Of a DNA stretch of 64,000 nucleotides, positions 44,340 through 52,687 are shown piece after piece. Position numbers and translations under genes: made by a program. The notes under the pieces were generated by a model. That model was not told the DNA's origin. It saw nothing but the letters and a program-made list of their open reading frames with translations, and ran no database searches. Every line of letters begins with the position of its first letter. The first letter of the stretch is position 1. Where the stretch lies: the NCBI GenBank assembly GCA_944325885.1, contig CALVBT010000003.1, positions 166,251 through 230,250 on the forward strand, read 5' to 3'. The DNA is from Candidatus Gastranaerophilales bacterium. GTDB lineage: Bacteria; Cyanobacteriota; Vampirovibrionia; Gastranaerophilales; Gastranaerophilaceae.

Positions 44340-45191
44340 ATGGCTCACATCCACTGGTACCCCGGCCACATTGCAAAAGCAGAAAAAAAACTCAAAGAAC
44401 TCATCAACCTTGTTGATGTTGTGATAGAGGTGCTGGATGCACGTATTCCGGAAAGTTCTGTCTATCCTGATATAAAAAAACTTCTGGGTGAAAAACCCCG
44501 TCTCATTGTTCTGAACAAGGCAGACCTTGCTGATGAAAATATGCTAAAAGAATGGATAGAACTCTACCAAAAACAGACAGGGTTTCCTGTTATAGCTTCC
44601 TGTGCAGCAAAAAACAATGATATTTCCACAATAGTAAACAAAGTAACTGAACTTGCTAAACCAAAAATTGACAAGCTTGTTGAAAAAGGACTTTTGCCAA
44701 GACCTGCAAGAGTAATTGTCGTAGGTATGCCAAATGTAGGCAAATCAAGCATTATCAACAAATTAATCAAAAAAGGAAAAACAAAAGTCGGCGCAAAAGC
44801 CGGTGTGACAAGACAGCAGCAATGGGTCAGAGTAAACCCTAAAATCGACCTTTTAGACACACCGGGGATTATCCCGCTAAAGCAAGAAGACCAGACAAAG
44901 GCAGCAAAGCTCGCTATGGTCAATTCAGTAAGCGAAAATGCCTATGAAAACGAAGAAGTTGCTCAAGAGCTGCTTCAAATACTTGCACAAAAATATCCTG
45001 ACATGGTAAAAAACTATTACAATCTAAGCGATGAAATTTCACTTGAAGCAATTGCAAAAAGCAGAAACTGGATTGTAAAAAATTCAGAACCTGACATAAC
45101 AAGGACTGCGGTTATGGTTCTGACGGATTTTCGAAGCGGACGCATAGGAAAGTTTATACTAGATGACTCAAAAACAGAATCTATCGGATAA
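44340..45191 (+). CDS. ylqF: Ribosome biogenesis GTPase YlqF/RbgA
   Basis: This GTPase drives a late step of 50S subunit assembly. The 283-residue protein shows the circularly permuted G-motif order that defines the family: G4 NKAD at 59-62, G5 SCAAKN, G1 GMPNVGKS at 129-136, then G3 DTPG at 173-176. The start MAHIHWYPGHIAKA is characteristic. AAGGAAA precedes the ATG. It overlaps rnhB by 29 bp, a conserved gene pair in many bacteria. Confidence 0.96.
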   Translation: MAHIHWYPGHIAKAEKKLKELINLVDVVIEVLDARIPESSVYPDIKKLLGEKPRLIVLNKADLADENMLKEWIELYQKQTGFPVIASCAAKNNDISTIVNKVTELAKPKIDKLVEKGLLPRPARVIVVGMPNVGKSSIINKLIKKGKTKVGAKAGVTRQQQWVRVNPKIDLLDTPGIIPLKQEDQTKAAKLAMVNSVSENAYENEEVAQELLQILAQKYPDMVKNYYNLSDEISLEAIAKSRNWIVKNSEPDITRTAVMVLTDFRSGRIGKFILDDSKTESIG

Positions 45192-45855
45192 CACAAAAGA
45201 ACTCTTTTTGTTCGATGACGGGCAATGCGCTGATTTTGACTATATTATAGGCACAGACGAAGCAGGCCGAGGCCCCGGTGCCGGCCCTGTTTTTGCAGCA
45301 GCTGTTTGTTTCAAAACCTATGACGAAACACTGATTAAACTCCTGAACACGCTGAACGACTCAAAAAAACTCAGCGAAAAATGCAGGCTGGAGCTTTTTG
45401 AAGTAATTATTCAAAATTCAATCTGCTCAATACACTCCGGCAGTGTAGAAGATATTGAAAGAAAAAATATTCTAAACACCTCTCTGGACTGTATGAAAGA
45501 GGCGTGTCTTGACGTAAGAAAACACCTGATGGGGCAAAAATGTCTTGTGCTTGTGGACGGAAACAAATTAATAAAAAATTTCCCCATACAACAGAAAACA
45601 ATTGTAAAAGGAGATGCAAAATCAGCCGCTATAGCAGCAGCCAGCATACTGGCAAAAGTCACCCGTGACAAATTTATGACAGCACTCTCAGATGATTTTC
45701 CCCAGTACGGCTGGGACAAAAACAAAGGCTATCTGACAGGAGAACATATTGAGGCTATAAAAAAATTCGGCCCGACAAAATGGCACAGACCCAAATTTTT
45801 AAGAAAAATATTGGACGAAAACTCTCAACTGAACTTATTTGAAACAGAAAAATAA
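45163..45855 (+). CDS. rnhB: Ribonuclease HII
   Basis: RNase HII cuts the RNA strand of RNA-DNA hybrids and removes misincorporated ribonucleotides. The 230-residue protein has the DEAGRG motif (Asp32, Glu33), the third acidic residue in LVDGNK, and KGDAKSAAIAAASILAKV, all family hallmarks. The C-terminus ends QLNLFETEK, which resembles the QxxLF PCNA/clamp-binding type (QLNLF). It overlaps the end of ylqF and is followed by a strong terminator. Confidence 0.96.
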   Translation: MTQKQNLSDNTKELFLFDDGQCADFDYIIGTDEAGRGPGAGPVFAAAVCFKTYDETLIKLLNTLNDSKKLSEKCRLELFEVIIQNSICSIHSGSVEDIERKNILNTSLDCMKEACLDVRKHLMGQKCLVLVDGNKLIKNFPIQQKTIVKGDAKSAAIAAASILAKVTRDKFMTALSDDFPQYGWDKNKGYLTGEHIEAIKKFGPTKWHRPKFLRKILDENSQLNLFETEK

Positions 45856-45885
45856 AAAAGGATTGATGAAATATCAATCCTTTTT
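45854..45885. terminator. Bidirectional intrinsic terminator
   Basis: GGATTGAT pairs with ATCAATCC around GAAAT, with flanking A6 and T5 runs. It ends ylqF-rnhB and the convergent 150-aa gene. Confidence 0.88.
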
Positions 45886-45906
45886 ATTTGTTTTTTATTT
45901 TCTTAT

Positions 45907-46359
45907 TTATGCTTTTTTAGGAGCATCTTTCTTCATAGCAGCAGAAGCAAGCGGCTGTTTTTCTTCCTGGAATGTTCTGTCAACAAACTGCGCTCTGTCT
46001 ATGTATTTTTGTTCGATAGTACCTTTTTTATAAGTTCTGTGTAACAAACTCAAGCCCATCAATGCTGCAGCTGCAATTTTTACAGCCTTTGGAGCAGAGC
46101 TGAAGTATTTAATGAATTTTTTTACAACACCTTTGCCTTCCAGTTCCTTTGCGAGTTCCGGAGCTTTTTTAACAGCAGAATTGAATGCAGAACGGCCAAT
46201 CAATGCAGTAGTACCGGCAACGGCTGCGATTTCTGCGTTGGAGATTGCAGAGTTTGCAAAATGCTGCATTGCACAGTCTATTCTGTTACCTGTTGTACCT
46301 TTTCTGCTATCAGCAAAAGAATTTAATGTTGGTGATATCACAAATAAAACTTTTGACAT
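45907..46359 (-). CDS. Hypothetical protein with two hydrophobic helices
   Basis: The 150-residue basic protein has moderately hydrophobic segments at about 43-58 (EIAAVAGTTALIGRSAF) and 93-105 (AVKIAAAALMGLSLL) and a Lys-rich C-terminus. AAGGA precedes the ATG by 7 nt. There is no recognised domain. The size, Ala-rich helices and basic ends would suit a small membrane-associated protein. It precedes a terminator shared with rnhB. Confidence 0.68.
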   Translation of the reverse strand: MSKVLFVISPTLNSFADSRKGTTGNRIDCAMQHFANSAISNAEIAAVAGTTALIGRSAFNSAVKKAPELAKELEGKGVVKKFIKYFSSAPKAVKIAAAALMGLSLLHRTYKKGTIEQKYIDRAQFVDRTFQEEKQPLASAAMKKDAPKKA

Positions 46360-46454
46360 ATCGAATCCTTATCTTTTACAACACACTAAAAACACAAAAC
46401 ACATAAAACATTTTTTTTGATAAATAACAAACTTATCTTTACAATTGTTAATAA

Positions 46455-46970
46455 TTAAATACTGTATTTTGAAATATCCTCAAAATACTTTTCAAGAGCC
46501 ATATATCCGTTATAAATTTCGTTTGTAATAATTGTATATCTGCAAGCAGCAAGATATTTCAATTCTTTTGCTCTGATTTCAATAATTCTGTCAGCATCGC
46601 TTCTCAAATGTTCGTCCAAAGATGAAGACCATTTTTTTAAGAGTTCAAGCTCTTCGTTAATTTGTTTTATAGTTGTGTATTCCAGCTGGTTAAAATCATA
46701 TTTGCCGAGCAAAGCTTTTTCTTTGTTAGAAATTGCACTTTTTACAACAGGTGTGCCATATACTTTTTTCAAAACCATATAATTGTCAGCAACAAGAATA
46801 TGTGACAGAGGAACACCTGCTCTGGCAAGCATCGATGATGTGCTAAGAGAGCTGAATTTTTCTTTTGAGTCAGACAAAGAACTCAAGTTTGTAACAGAAG
46901 CAGGACTAACAGAGGAAGGCTGTAAGTTTGAGGCATCAAATTTTGCCTGCTCTACATCCTCTTTTAACAA
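46455..46970 (-). CDS. Hypothetical helical protein with uncertain start
   Basis: The frame gives 171 residues from a TTG at 46970, predicted mostly helical (YTTIKQINEELELLKKWSSS) with no signal peptide. The start is doubtful. In-frame codons continue upstream to about 47024 and read SDKFFNISDLLKEDVEQ, which looks like a natural N-terminus. No ATG, GTG or TTG lies there, but an ATT at 47000 is preceded by GAGG at good spacing. A TTGACT-N16-TACAAT promoter lies further upstream (47073-47100). No family is recognised. Confidence 0.65.
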   Translation of the reverse strand: MLKEDVEQAKFDASNLQPSSVSPASVTNLSSLSDSKEKFSSLSTSSMLARAGVPLSHILVADNYMVLKKVYGTPVVKSAISNKEKALLGKYDFNQLEYTTIKQINEELELLKKWSSSLDEHLRSDADRIIEIRAKELKYLAACRYTIITNEIYNGYMALEKYFEDISKYSI

Positions 46971-47072
46971 ATCCGAAATATTAAAAAACTTATCGCTAAT
47001 TGTCCCGTCCTCATCCTTCTTACCTTATTGATTTTATCGCACACCCGAATTTTTGTCATGCTACTTTGTAGA

Positions 47073-47100
47073 ATTGTAAAGACTATTTTCATATAGTCAA
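47073..47100 (-). promoter_or_regulatory. Promoter overlapping a repeat left-end fragment
   Basis: TTGACT (47100-47095), a 16-nt spacer and TACAAT (47078-47073) read toward the 171-aa gene. The -35 box is part of a TTTCATATAGTCAA fragment identical to the dispersed repeat's left end. Confidence 0.5.
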
Positions 47101-47190
47101 AAAAATTTTTTCAAATACAGGCAATTTTTTTGCACAAAATGTTTTTATATATTTAAAGGGAAATAATATTACATATTAGAGGAAGGAATC

Positions 47191-47730
47191 ATGGGAGAAC
47201 AAGCAATTTACGGCTTGGCAGCCCAGCAGGTGCCAATACAAAGCATACGGCCTCTGTTCAACAATGCAGACTACAAAAAACAGCAGGCAATGATAAATAG
47301 TGCAAAGCTGACTGCCGAAATTACGGGAAATGTTCAAAACTATTATCAAAGAATGGCGGAGTTCCGTGCGCAGCTGCAGCAAAAAAGCCAGCAGGAGAGC
47401 AAAGCGGAATTTGAAAAGCGAAAAGCAGAACTTGCTGTATTTGATTTCAACACAAAAGATCCGGCAAAATTGCAACAGGCAATTTCTGATGCAAAATCTT
47501 TAAGCAGATATTTCTACTCACCCTTTGTAAATCTGCCAAAGGATTCTTATGACGGAATAAATGATATAAACAAATATCTTTCCATGGCCGAAACGCAGCT
47601 GGCAAAAATCAAAAAAGGAGAACAAAACTCCTCTTCGACAAATCCGCTGCAAAACACAGGCAACAACAGAAATGCAAGTTATTTTGACATAGAAGAACAG
47701 GCTCCGGGAGAAAGAAACTTCTTAATTTAA
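47191..47730 (+). CDS. Hypothetical coiled-coil protein
   Basis: The 179-residue protein has a Gln/Lys/Glu-rich helical region at 40-85 (RAQLQQKSQQESKAEFEKRK), then a segment with FYSPFVNLPKDSYDGIND. It ends in an Asn/Ser-rich tail. It has no signal peptide or membrane segment. A strong AGGAAGGA ribosome-binding site precedes the ATG. Its last 4 bp overlap the convergent rimO gene. I do not recognise the family. Confidence 0.72.
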   Translation: MGEQAIYGLAAQQVPIQSIRPLFNNADYKKQQAMINSAKLTAEITGNVQNYYQRMAEFRAQLQQKSQQESKAEFEKRKAELAVFDFNTKDPAKLQQAISDAKSLSRYFYSPFVNLPKDSYDGINDINKYLSMAETQLAKIKKGEQNSSSTNPLQNTGNNRNASYFDIEEQAPGERNFLI

Positions 47731-49058
47731 GAAAGTTCGCCGAACAAATCATAGTCATCACAGCCGGTGATTGTGACTGATTCTATATCTCCGGGGACAA
47801 GAAGCTCCTGTGTATCAATATAAACGAGTCCGTCCACCTCGGGAGCATCTCTGTATGAACGTGCAACAACAGGCCCATCGGAAGAAACAGCCTCGACAAT
47901 ACAAGGAATGTTTTTGCCGACAAAAGCTTCGTTCACCTGTCTGGAAATCTGTTTTTGCAGTTTCATCAGTTTATTTTTACGCTGTTTTTTTACTCTTGCG
48001 GGAATTTGTTCCGGAAGAGAATATGCGTATGTATTTTTTTCTTTTGAAAACTCAAAAGCCCCCATTTTGTCAAACTTTGCCCATTTTGTAAATTCATACA
48101 AATGCTCGAACATCTCTTCTGTTTCATCGGGGTATCCGACAATAAATGTTGTTCTTATTGCGACATCAGGGATTTTTTTGCGCAATTTTTCGATAAAAGC
48201 CCGATAGTCCATAACAGGACGCCTCATTGCTCTGAGCATATCCGGATGTGAATGCTGCAGAGGGATATCGACATATTTTACAACCTTTTCACAGTTTGCA
48301 AAAATTTCTATAAGTTCGTCATCAAACATCGACGGATATGTATACATTACACGTATCCAGTTTAAGTCTTCAATCTTATTCAATTCACAAAGCAGTTTTG
48401 CAAGTGAAGGCTTTTTGTACAAATCAATACCGTAGCCGGTTGTATCCTGTGCAATCAAGACAACTTCGCTCACACCTTTTTTTGCCAGTTCTTTTGCCTC
48501 TGCAACGATATTTTCGATTGGTCTTGAGCTGTACGGGCCTCGAAGCTGAGGGATAACACAATACCCGCAGCGGTAATTGCAGCCGTCAGCGATTTTTATA
48601 TAACTGCTGGAGCCTACTGTTATTTGCTGTCTTTGGGCATTTTCCGGATATTTAAAAATCGGATTTTCTGAAATTTCACAGACATAACTGTCCGGTTTTT
48701 CAACAATTTTCTTCACTACCTCGACAATTTTCGCAATATCAGAAGTCCCGAGCATTGCAACAGCCTCCGGCACTGCTTTTTTCAGCTCGTCTTTATGTTT
48801 TTGAGGCAGACAGCCGGTAATGATTATTTTCTTGCCCTCATTCACCATTTCTATAATGGAATGCACAGACTCCTTTTCCGCATCGTGGATAAAAGAACAG
48901 GTGTTTATAATAACAAGGTCTGCCTCTCTGTCATTCAGTGTGATATTATATCCGTTTTGTGCAAGCAGACCCAGCATCAACTCGGAATCCACAAGATTTT
49001 TTGCACAACCGTGATTTATCAAAGCTATTTTTAAATTTTTAGAAGAAATCTTTTTCAT
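47727..49058 (-). CDS. rimO: Ribosomal protein S12 methylthiotransferase
   Basis: RimO is a radical SAM enzyme that adds a methylthio group to an aspartate of ribosomal protein S12. The 443-residue protein starts KIALINHGCAKNLVDSE, typical of RimO. The N-terminal UPF0004 cysteines (GCAKN, NTCSF, ITGCLPQ) bind the auxiliary cluster and CNYRCGYCVIPQLRGPYSSR binds the radical SAM cluster. The C-terminal TRAM domain ends EVDGLVYID...GCDDYDLFGE, a RimO feature that separates it from MiaB. I chose the ATG at 49058; a GTG five codons upstream lies within the -10 region. A TACAAT box sits 6 nt before the ATG, suggesting a leaderless mRNA. Confidence 0.96.
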   Translation of the reverse strand: MKKISSKNLKIALINHGCAKNLVDSELMLGLLAQNGYNITLNDREADLVIINTCSFIHDAEKESVHSIIEMVNEGKKIIITGCLPQKHKDELKKAVPEAVAMLGTSDIAKIVEVVKKIVEKPDSYVCEISENPIFKYPENAQRQQITVGSSSYIKIADGCNYRCGYCVIPQLRGPYSSRPIENIVAEAKELAKKGVSEVVLIAQDTTGYGIDLYKKPSLAKLLCELNKIEDLNWIRVMYTYPSMFDDELIEIFANCEKVVKYVDIPLQHSHPDMLRAMRRPVMDYRAFIEKLRKKIPDVAIRTTFIVGYPDETEEMFEHLYEFTKWAKFDKMGAFEFSKEKNTYAYSLPEQIPARVKKQRKNKLMKLQKQISRQVNEAFVGKNIPCIVEAVSSDGPVVARSYRDAPEVDGLVYIDTQELLVPGDIESVTITGCDDYDLFGELS

Positions 49059-49064
49059 AAAACA

Positions 49065-49095
49065 ATTGTACACTAAAATAATTTCATATAGTCAA
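49065..49095 (-). promoter_or_regulatory. Putative rimO promoter using repeat end as -35
   Basis: TTGACT (49095-49090) and TACAAT (49070-49065) are separated by 19 nt, with the ATG of rimO 6 nt after the -10 box. The -35 is the left end of repeat copy 2. The long spacer lowers confidence. Confidence 0.4.
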
Positions 49096-49215
49096 CTGAC
49101 TCCGACTACTTGTTGAACCTGTGCGATTGGCAAGTCCGTTTTGTTCAATAAGTCCGGCACAGGCAACAAGCTCATGGGGTCACTTCACAAGCTCCAAGCG
49201 AAGCCGCCTCAGACA
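49082..49215 (+). repeat. Dispersed modular intergenic repeat, copy 2 (short form)
   Basis: This copy has the TTTCATATAGTCAACTGACT left end, the CTTGT..CCTGTGC / GCACAGG..ACAAG hairpin and the GAAGCCGCCTCAGACA right end. It lacks the ~40-nt insert found in copies 1 and 6. It fills the space between the gshA stop codon and rimO. Confidence 0.85.
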
Positions 49216-49224
49216 TACTCACAG

Positions 49225-50577
49225 TTATGACAGTCTTGAGTATGCTGCAAATTTTTCAATATCACTGCCCCAGCAGCCATTCCAGTTTTTTATAACAACA
49301 TCAGCAGGAGTAGCTCCGTCTTTTATCAACTCTAAAAAAGGCTCCAAAAGTTTTTCCTCACTCTGACCATAACCCTTAAGGCTGTCATAGCTGATTTGCA
49401 CAATCTCTTTTACAATATCTTTTAAAGAAAAATGTTTTATCCTCATATCCAGTCCGTATTGAGGAGTTTTCCTTCTCAAATATTCAAAATCAAAATAAGC
49501 AAAACCCTTTAACAAGTCATTAACCGACTCCATTGCACCTGTGTTGTAAATCAAACCCTTCCAAAGAGCAGGCACTGAGCAGATTAAATCACTCTTCTGG
49601 TTATCATGGTTTCTTATCTCGATATATGTTTTCAGTCTTACGTCAGGAAAATACAAACTCAAATGCAGCTCCCAGTCCTCTTTTGTAGCGTGCCAGTGTT
49701 CGTATCCGTTTTTCAAAAACTGTCGGAAGGTCAAATTTTCTACTTTCAGTGCTGTTTTTACACCGTTTATTGTTCTTTCGATAAAAATCATCGGCACATC
49801 CAGCAGTATCTGAGCATAATCTTCAAAAGAAAATTCACCCTTAAATACTTTGGAGCTGACAAGCCCGCAGCGATCGTTATCAGTTTCAAGCCAGCTGGCA
49901 GCACGGTTGGATTTTAGTTTTGTCAAACGGCCGTTTCTGATAGGAGAGTTTGCATAAGCAGCACTGATAATTGGTGAAAGTTTCAGAGCAAAGGCAAATT
50001 TTTTCATTGCATCTTCTTCGCTCTCATAATCAAAACTAGCCTGAATCCCCGCTGTTTCTCTCATCATAATAAGAGGTTTTGCAGCTACTGTCGGCAAATA
50101 CTTTGTCATATATTCATAGCGTTTTTTAGGGATTATGTTTATATTTTTGTATGTAGAAACAGGCTGTATCCCGCAGCCCATCCAGTATATTCCAAAATTT
50201 TGCGCAATTTGTGCGGTCTTTTTATTATAAACATCAATATACTGTTTTAGTTTTAACAAATCACCCTGAGGAACAAGGCTCAATTCTGTTTGCGACCCCG
50301 GCTCCAGAGTAATGGTACCCTGAGAATTAGAAAGCCCTAAGATGGATTGATTTTCAAAAATACCATTGCAGCCGTCTGCTCCGTATCCTTGCAAAAACTT
50401 TGCCACCTCGCTATAAGGCGCAGCCTTGTAATTTGTTTTTAAAACAGGCAGTTTTTCAAACTCCAGTCCGACATTTTTTGCAGAACAATTTTTTACACCT
50501 GAATAAAAAATGTCAGTCAGCTGACCTTCGTCTGTTATAAAATTTTCTTTTTTATCTAAATTTATATGGTTTAGCAT
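49225..50577 (-). CDS. gshA: Glutamate-cysteine ligase, plant/EgtA type
   Basis: This enzyme makes gamma-glutamylcysteine, the first step of glutathione synthesis. The 450-residue protein matches the GCS2/plant-type ligase: NVGLEFEKLPVL, TITLEPGSQTELSL (substrate-binding Glu residues), MRETAGIQASFDY, and the late YIEIRNHDNQ. The gene's start overlaps the end of gshB by 7 bp, which supports the assignment. A hexameric cysteine ligase for another thiol (EgtA-like) is possible, but the adjacent gshB argues for glutathione. Repeat copy 2 follows the stop by 9 bp. Confidence 0.9.
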   Translation of the reverse strand: MLNHINLDKKENFITDEGQLTDIFYSGVKNCSAKNVGLEFEKLPVLKTNYKAAPYSEVAKFLQGYGADGCNGIFENQSILGLSNSQGTITLEPGSQTELSLVPQGDLLKLKQYIDVYNKKTAQIAQNFGIYWMGCGIQPVSTYKNINIIPKKRYEYMTKYLPTVAAKPLIMMRETAGIQASFDYESEEDAMKKFAFALKLSPIISAAYANSPIRNGRLTKLKSNRAASWLETDNDRCGLVSSKVFKGEFSFEDYAQILLDVPMIFIERTINGVKTALKVENLTFRQFLKNGYEHWHATKEDWELHLSLYFPDVRLKTYIEIRNHDNQKSDLICSVPALWKGLIYNTGAMESVNDLLKGFAYFDFEYLRRKTPQYGLDMRIKHFSLKDIVKEIVQISYDSLKGYGQSEEKLLEPFLELIKDGATPADVVIKNWNGCWGSDIEKFAAYSRLS

Positions 50578-51569
50578 ATAGAAGCAGGTAGTTTCCCCTG
50601 TTTTAGTTCAATAAGTTCAATCAACTTGTCCATTAGGATATCTTGAAAACGCTCATTGTTATGGGCATTTATTTCTCTTATAAAATAGCACGGACTTGTG
50701 ACATTTATTTCCATAATTTTTCCGTCAGCAACATCCAGCCCTGCCATATAAAGCTCTACAGCGTTGAGATGTTTTGCGACTTTTTGTGCCATTTCTTTTT
50801 CTTCTAAAGTAAGCTTTGATGTTTCAAAATACTTGTCAGAATGGACACTGAACTTGAAATCATCCTTGCCGGGGAGTTTTTTTATACATTCATCAAAGAC
50901 ATACTCGCCCACAATCAGTATTCTCTTGTCGCCGCCTGATGCACCCTCGAGATACTTTTGCACCATTACCATTGTTTTGCCGTTATTTGTAAGGTTTTTG
51001 ATAATGGCGTTTATGTTTCTTTCTTCTGTATCGAGATAGTACACACCGCCGCCAAAGCACTGATTGAGCGGTTTTATTATAGCTTTTTTGTGTTCACGGA
51101 CAAAGTTCTTTATCTCATCAGAGTTTGCCGTAACAATATTTTCCGGCGCAAATTCCGGAAAGTAATTAAGATGGAATTTTTCGTTAAAATTCTTTATTGC
51201 AACAGGATTGTTGATAAGGATTGTTCTTTCTGTATCAACATAATCAAAAACGCTGCAGGCATTGATATAATCAATATCAACAGGCGGATCCGGACGGAAA
51301 AAGACAATATCAAAATGATTTATTATATATTTTTTCGGCTCATCTTTTTTATAAAATATATTTCCGTCTTTTAAATAAGCCTCAAAACAGTTTGTATAAG
51401 CGATATTGCCTTCTGTCATCAACGAGCTTTTTACAGTAATAAACACTTCAAAATCCCGTTGTAAAAACTCTTTTATCAGCCAAAAATTAGTAACAAGGTC
51501 ATTAAATTCAAAGTATTTAAGTTCCAAATCATCTATAACAAATAAAATTGTCTGCTGTAATGAATTCAT
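50571..51569 (-). CDS. gshB: Glutathione synthetase
   Basis: GshB is an ATP-grasp ligase that adds glycine to gamma-glutamylcysteine. The 332-residue protein shows FFRPDPPVDIDYI, KPLNQCFGGGVYYL (ATP-binding loop), GGDKRILIVGEYV and MEINVTSPCYFIREINAHN. These are the bacterial GshB signatures. GGAGG precedes the ATG. It forms a two-gene operon with gshA and is divergent from the glyoxalase gene 113 bp away, suggesting co-regulation. Confidence 0.93.
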   Translation of the reverse strand: MNSLQQTILFVIDDLELKYFEFNDLVTNFWLIKEFLQRDFEVFITVKSSLMTEGNIAYTNCFEAYLKDGNIFYKKDEPKKYIINHFDIVFFRPDPPVDIDYINACSVFDYVDTERTILINNPVAIKNFNEKFHLNYFPEFAPENIVTANSDEIKNFVREHKKAIIKPLNQCFGGGVYYLDTEERNINAIIKNLTNNGKTMVMVQKYLEGASGGDKRILIVGEYVFDECIKKLPGKDDFKFSVHSDKYFETSKLTLEEKEMAQKVAKHLNAVELYMAGLDVADGKIMEINVTSPCYFIREINAHNNERFQDILMDKLIELIELKQGKLPASIC

Positions 51570-51682
51570 ATATCCTCCAATTAAACTATATCAACTAAAG
51601 TAAAAATTACAATGATATGATATGATTAACCCGTAAGAAGAGTTTACATAAATAATTTTTAGTATCTAAAGGAGGACAATAA

Positions 51683-52060
51683 ATGAAAATTTTACACGCA
51701 ATGATAAGAGTAAAAGATATTGATGCATCAATGAAATTTTATACAGAACTTTTGGGACTCAAAAAAACTCACGAAATCAAACTGGATGACTGCATTCTGC
51801 ACTTTTTAAAAGGCGAAGATTCGGATTTTGAAATCGAATTGACACAGAACTTTGAAAACCCTCAAAACGGCTACACAAACGGCAATGCCTTCGGCCATTT
51901 TGCTCTGGAAACAAAAAATATGGAAGAGTTCGACAAAAAGTTCAAAGCATTCGGCGGCGAATATCTCTACGAACCCTATGTAATGGAAGAAGCAGCTTCA
52001 AAAATTGCATTCATCAAAGATCCTGACGGAAACGAAATCGAAATCATTGAAAAGTTATAA
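51683..52060 (+). CDS. gloA: Lactoylglutathione lyase (glyoxalase I)
   Basis: GloA isomerises the hemithioacetal of methylglyoxal and glutathione to lactoylglutathione, detoxifying methylglyoxal. The 125-residue protein has the expected metal ligands in LHAMIRVKD (His5), FEIELTQN (Glu), GHFALET (His) and NEIEIIEKL (Glu). Length and motifs fit GloA closely. A perfect AAAGGAGG lies before the ATG. It is divergent from gshB-gshA, which makes its cofactor. A terminator follows directly. Confidence 0.94.
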   Translation: MKILHAMIRVKDIDASMKFYTELLGLKKTHEIKLDDCILHFLKGEDSDFEIELTQNFENPQNGYTNGNAFGHFALETKNMEEFDKKFKAFGGEYLYEPYVMEEAASKIAFIKDPDGNEIEIIEKL

Positions 52061-52063
52061 ATA

Positions 52064-52089
52064 AAAAGCCGGTTTATTTACCGGCTTTT
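52064..52089 (+). terminator. Intrinsic terminator of gloA
   Basis: AAAAGCCGGT pairs with ACCGGCTTTT around a short AT loop, 4 bp after the stop codon. Confidence 0.9.
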
Positions 52090-52285
52090 AGATTTGGAAA
52101 TCGTCCAAATCTCCTCCCAAAAATTTTTCTCAACAATTTAAATTTAATATTCTTATTTAACCATTGTAAAAACCTTTTGTGAAGCATTTTTTAAAGATTT
52201 AAACGTAACAGATTTTTAACAATCATGTACATCCGCTCCACATCATGGTTTCCATGATTTTTGTTCATGTAACATTTTTTAATAT

Positions 52286-52462
52286 TTAATATAGTCTACT
52301 GACTCCGACAACTTATTGAACCTGTACATTTAACAAGTCCATTTTATTAAACAAGACCAGCACAGGCAACAAGCGGAATCAGACGGGGCTTTGCCCCATG
52401 CGCAGTCCCACGTTCAGGGGGACGAAGCGTCTGATTTCAAGACAGCTCAAGGGGTCACTTCC
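52286..52462 (+). repeat. Dispersed repeat copy 3, variant with three-way-junction module
   Basis: The left end and core hairpin match the other copies with several changes. A ~70-nt module is then inserted: AATCAGACG (52377-52385) pairs with CGTCTGATT (52428-52436). They enclose GGGGC-TTT-GCCCC and GTCCC...GGGAC hairpins, so a three-way junction can form. The copy ends with CTCAAGGGGTCACTT, which corresponds to CTCATGGGGTCACTT in copy 2. The region 52061-52886 (826 bp) holds no gene I can support, only repeats. Confidence 0.85.
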
Positions 52463-52487
52463 CCTAATTAATGCTTTTATTCTCTAT

Positions 52488-52661
52488 TTATTTAGTCTAC
52501 TGACTCCGACCACTTATTGAACCTGTGCATTTAACAAGTCCATTTTATTAAACAAGTCCAGCACAGGCAACAAGCGGAATCAGACGGGGCTTTGCCCCAT
52601 GCGCAGTCCCACGTTCAGGGGGACGAAGCGTCTGATTTCAAGACAGCTCAAGGTGTCACTT
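52488..52661 (+). repeat. Dispersed repeat copy 4, tandem partner of copy 3
   Basis: This is a direct repeat of copy 3 with a period of 201 bp and a 25-bp spacer. The three-way-junction module is identical between the two while the core hairpin differs at a few positions, so the pair is a recent duplication or is kept alike by conversion. Confidence 0.85.
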
Positions 52662-52687
52662 TTAATAGATTTTTCTTAATTTGTATA

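Noticed and set aside
52286-52661. CRISPR array
   Set aside because: Only two direct copies, each ~175 bp with a 25-bp spacer; units are too long and structured, and no cas gene is present.
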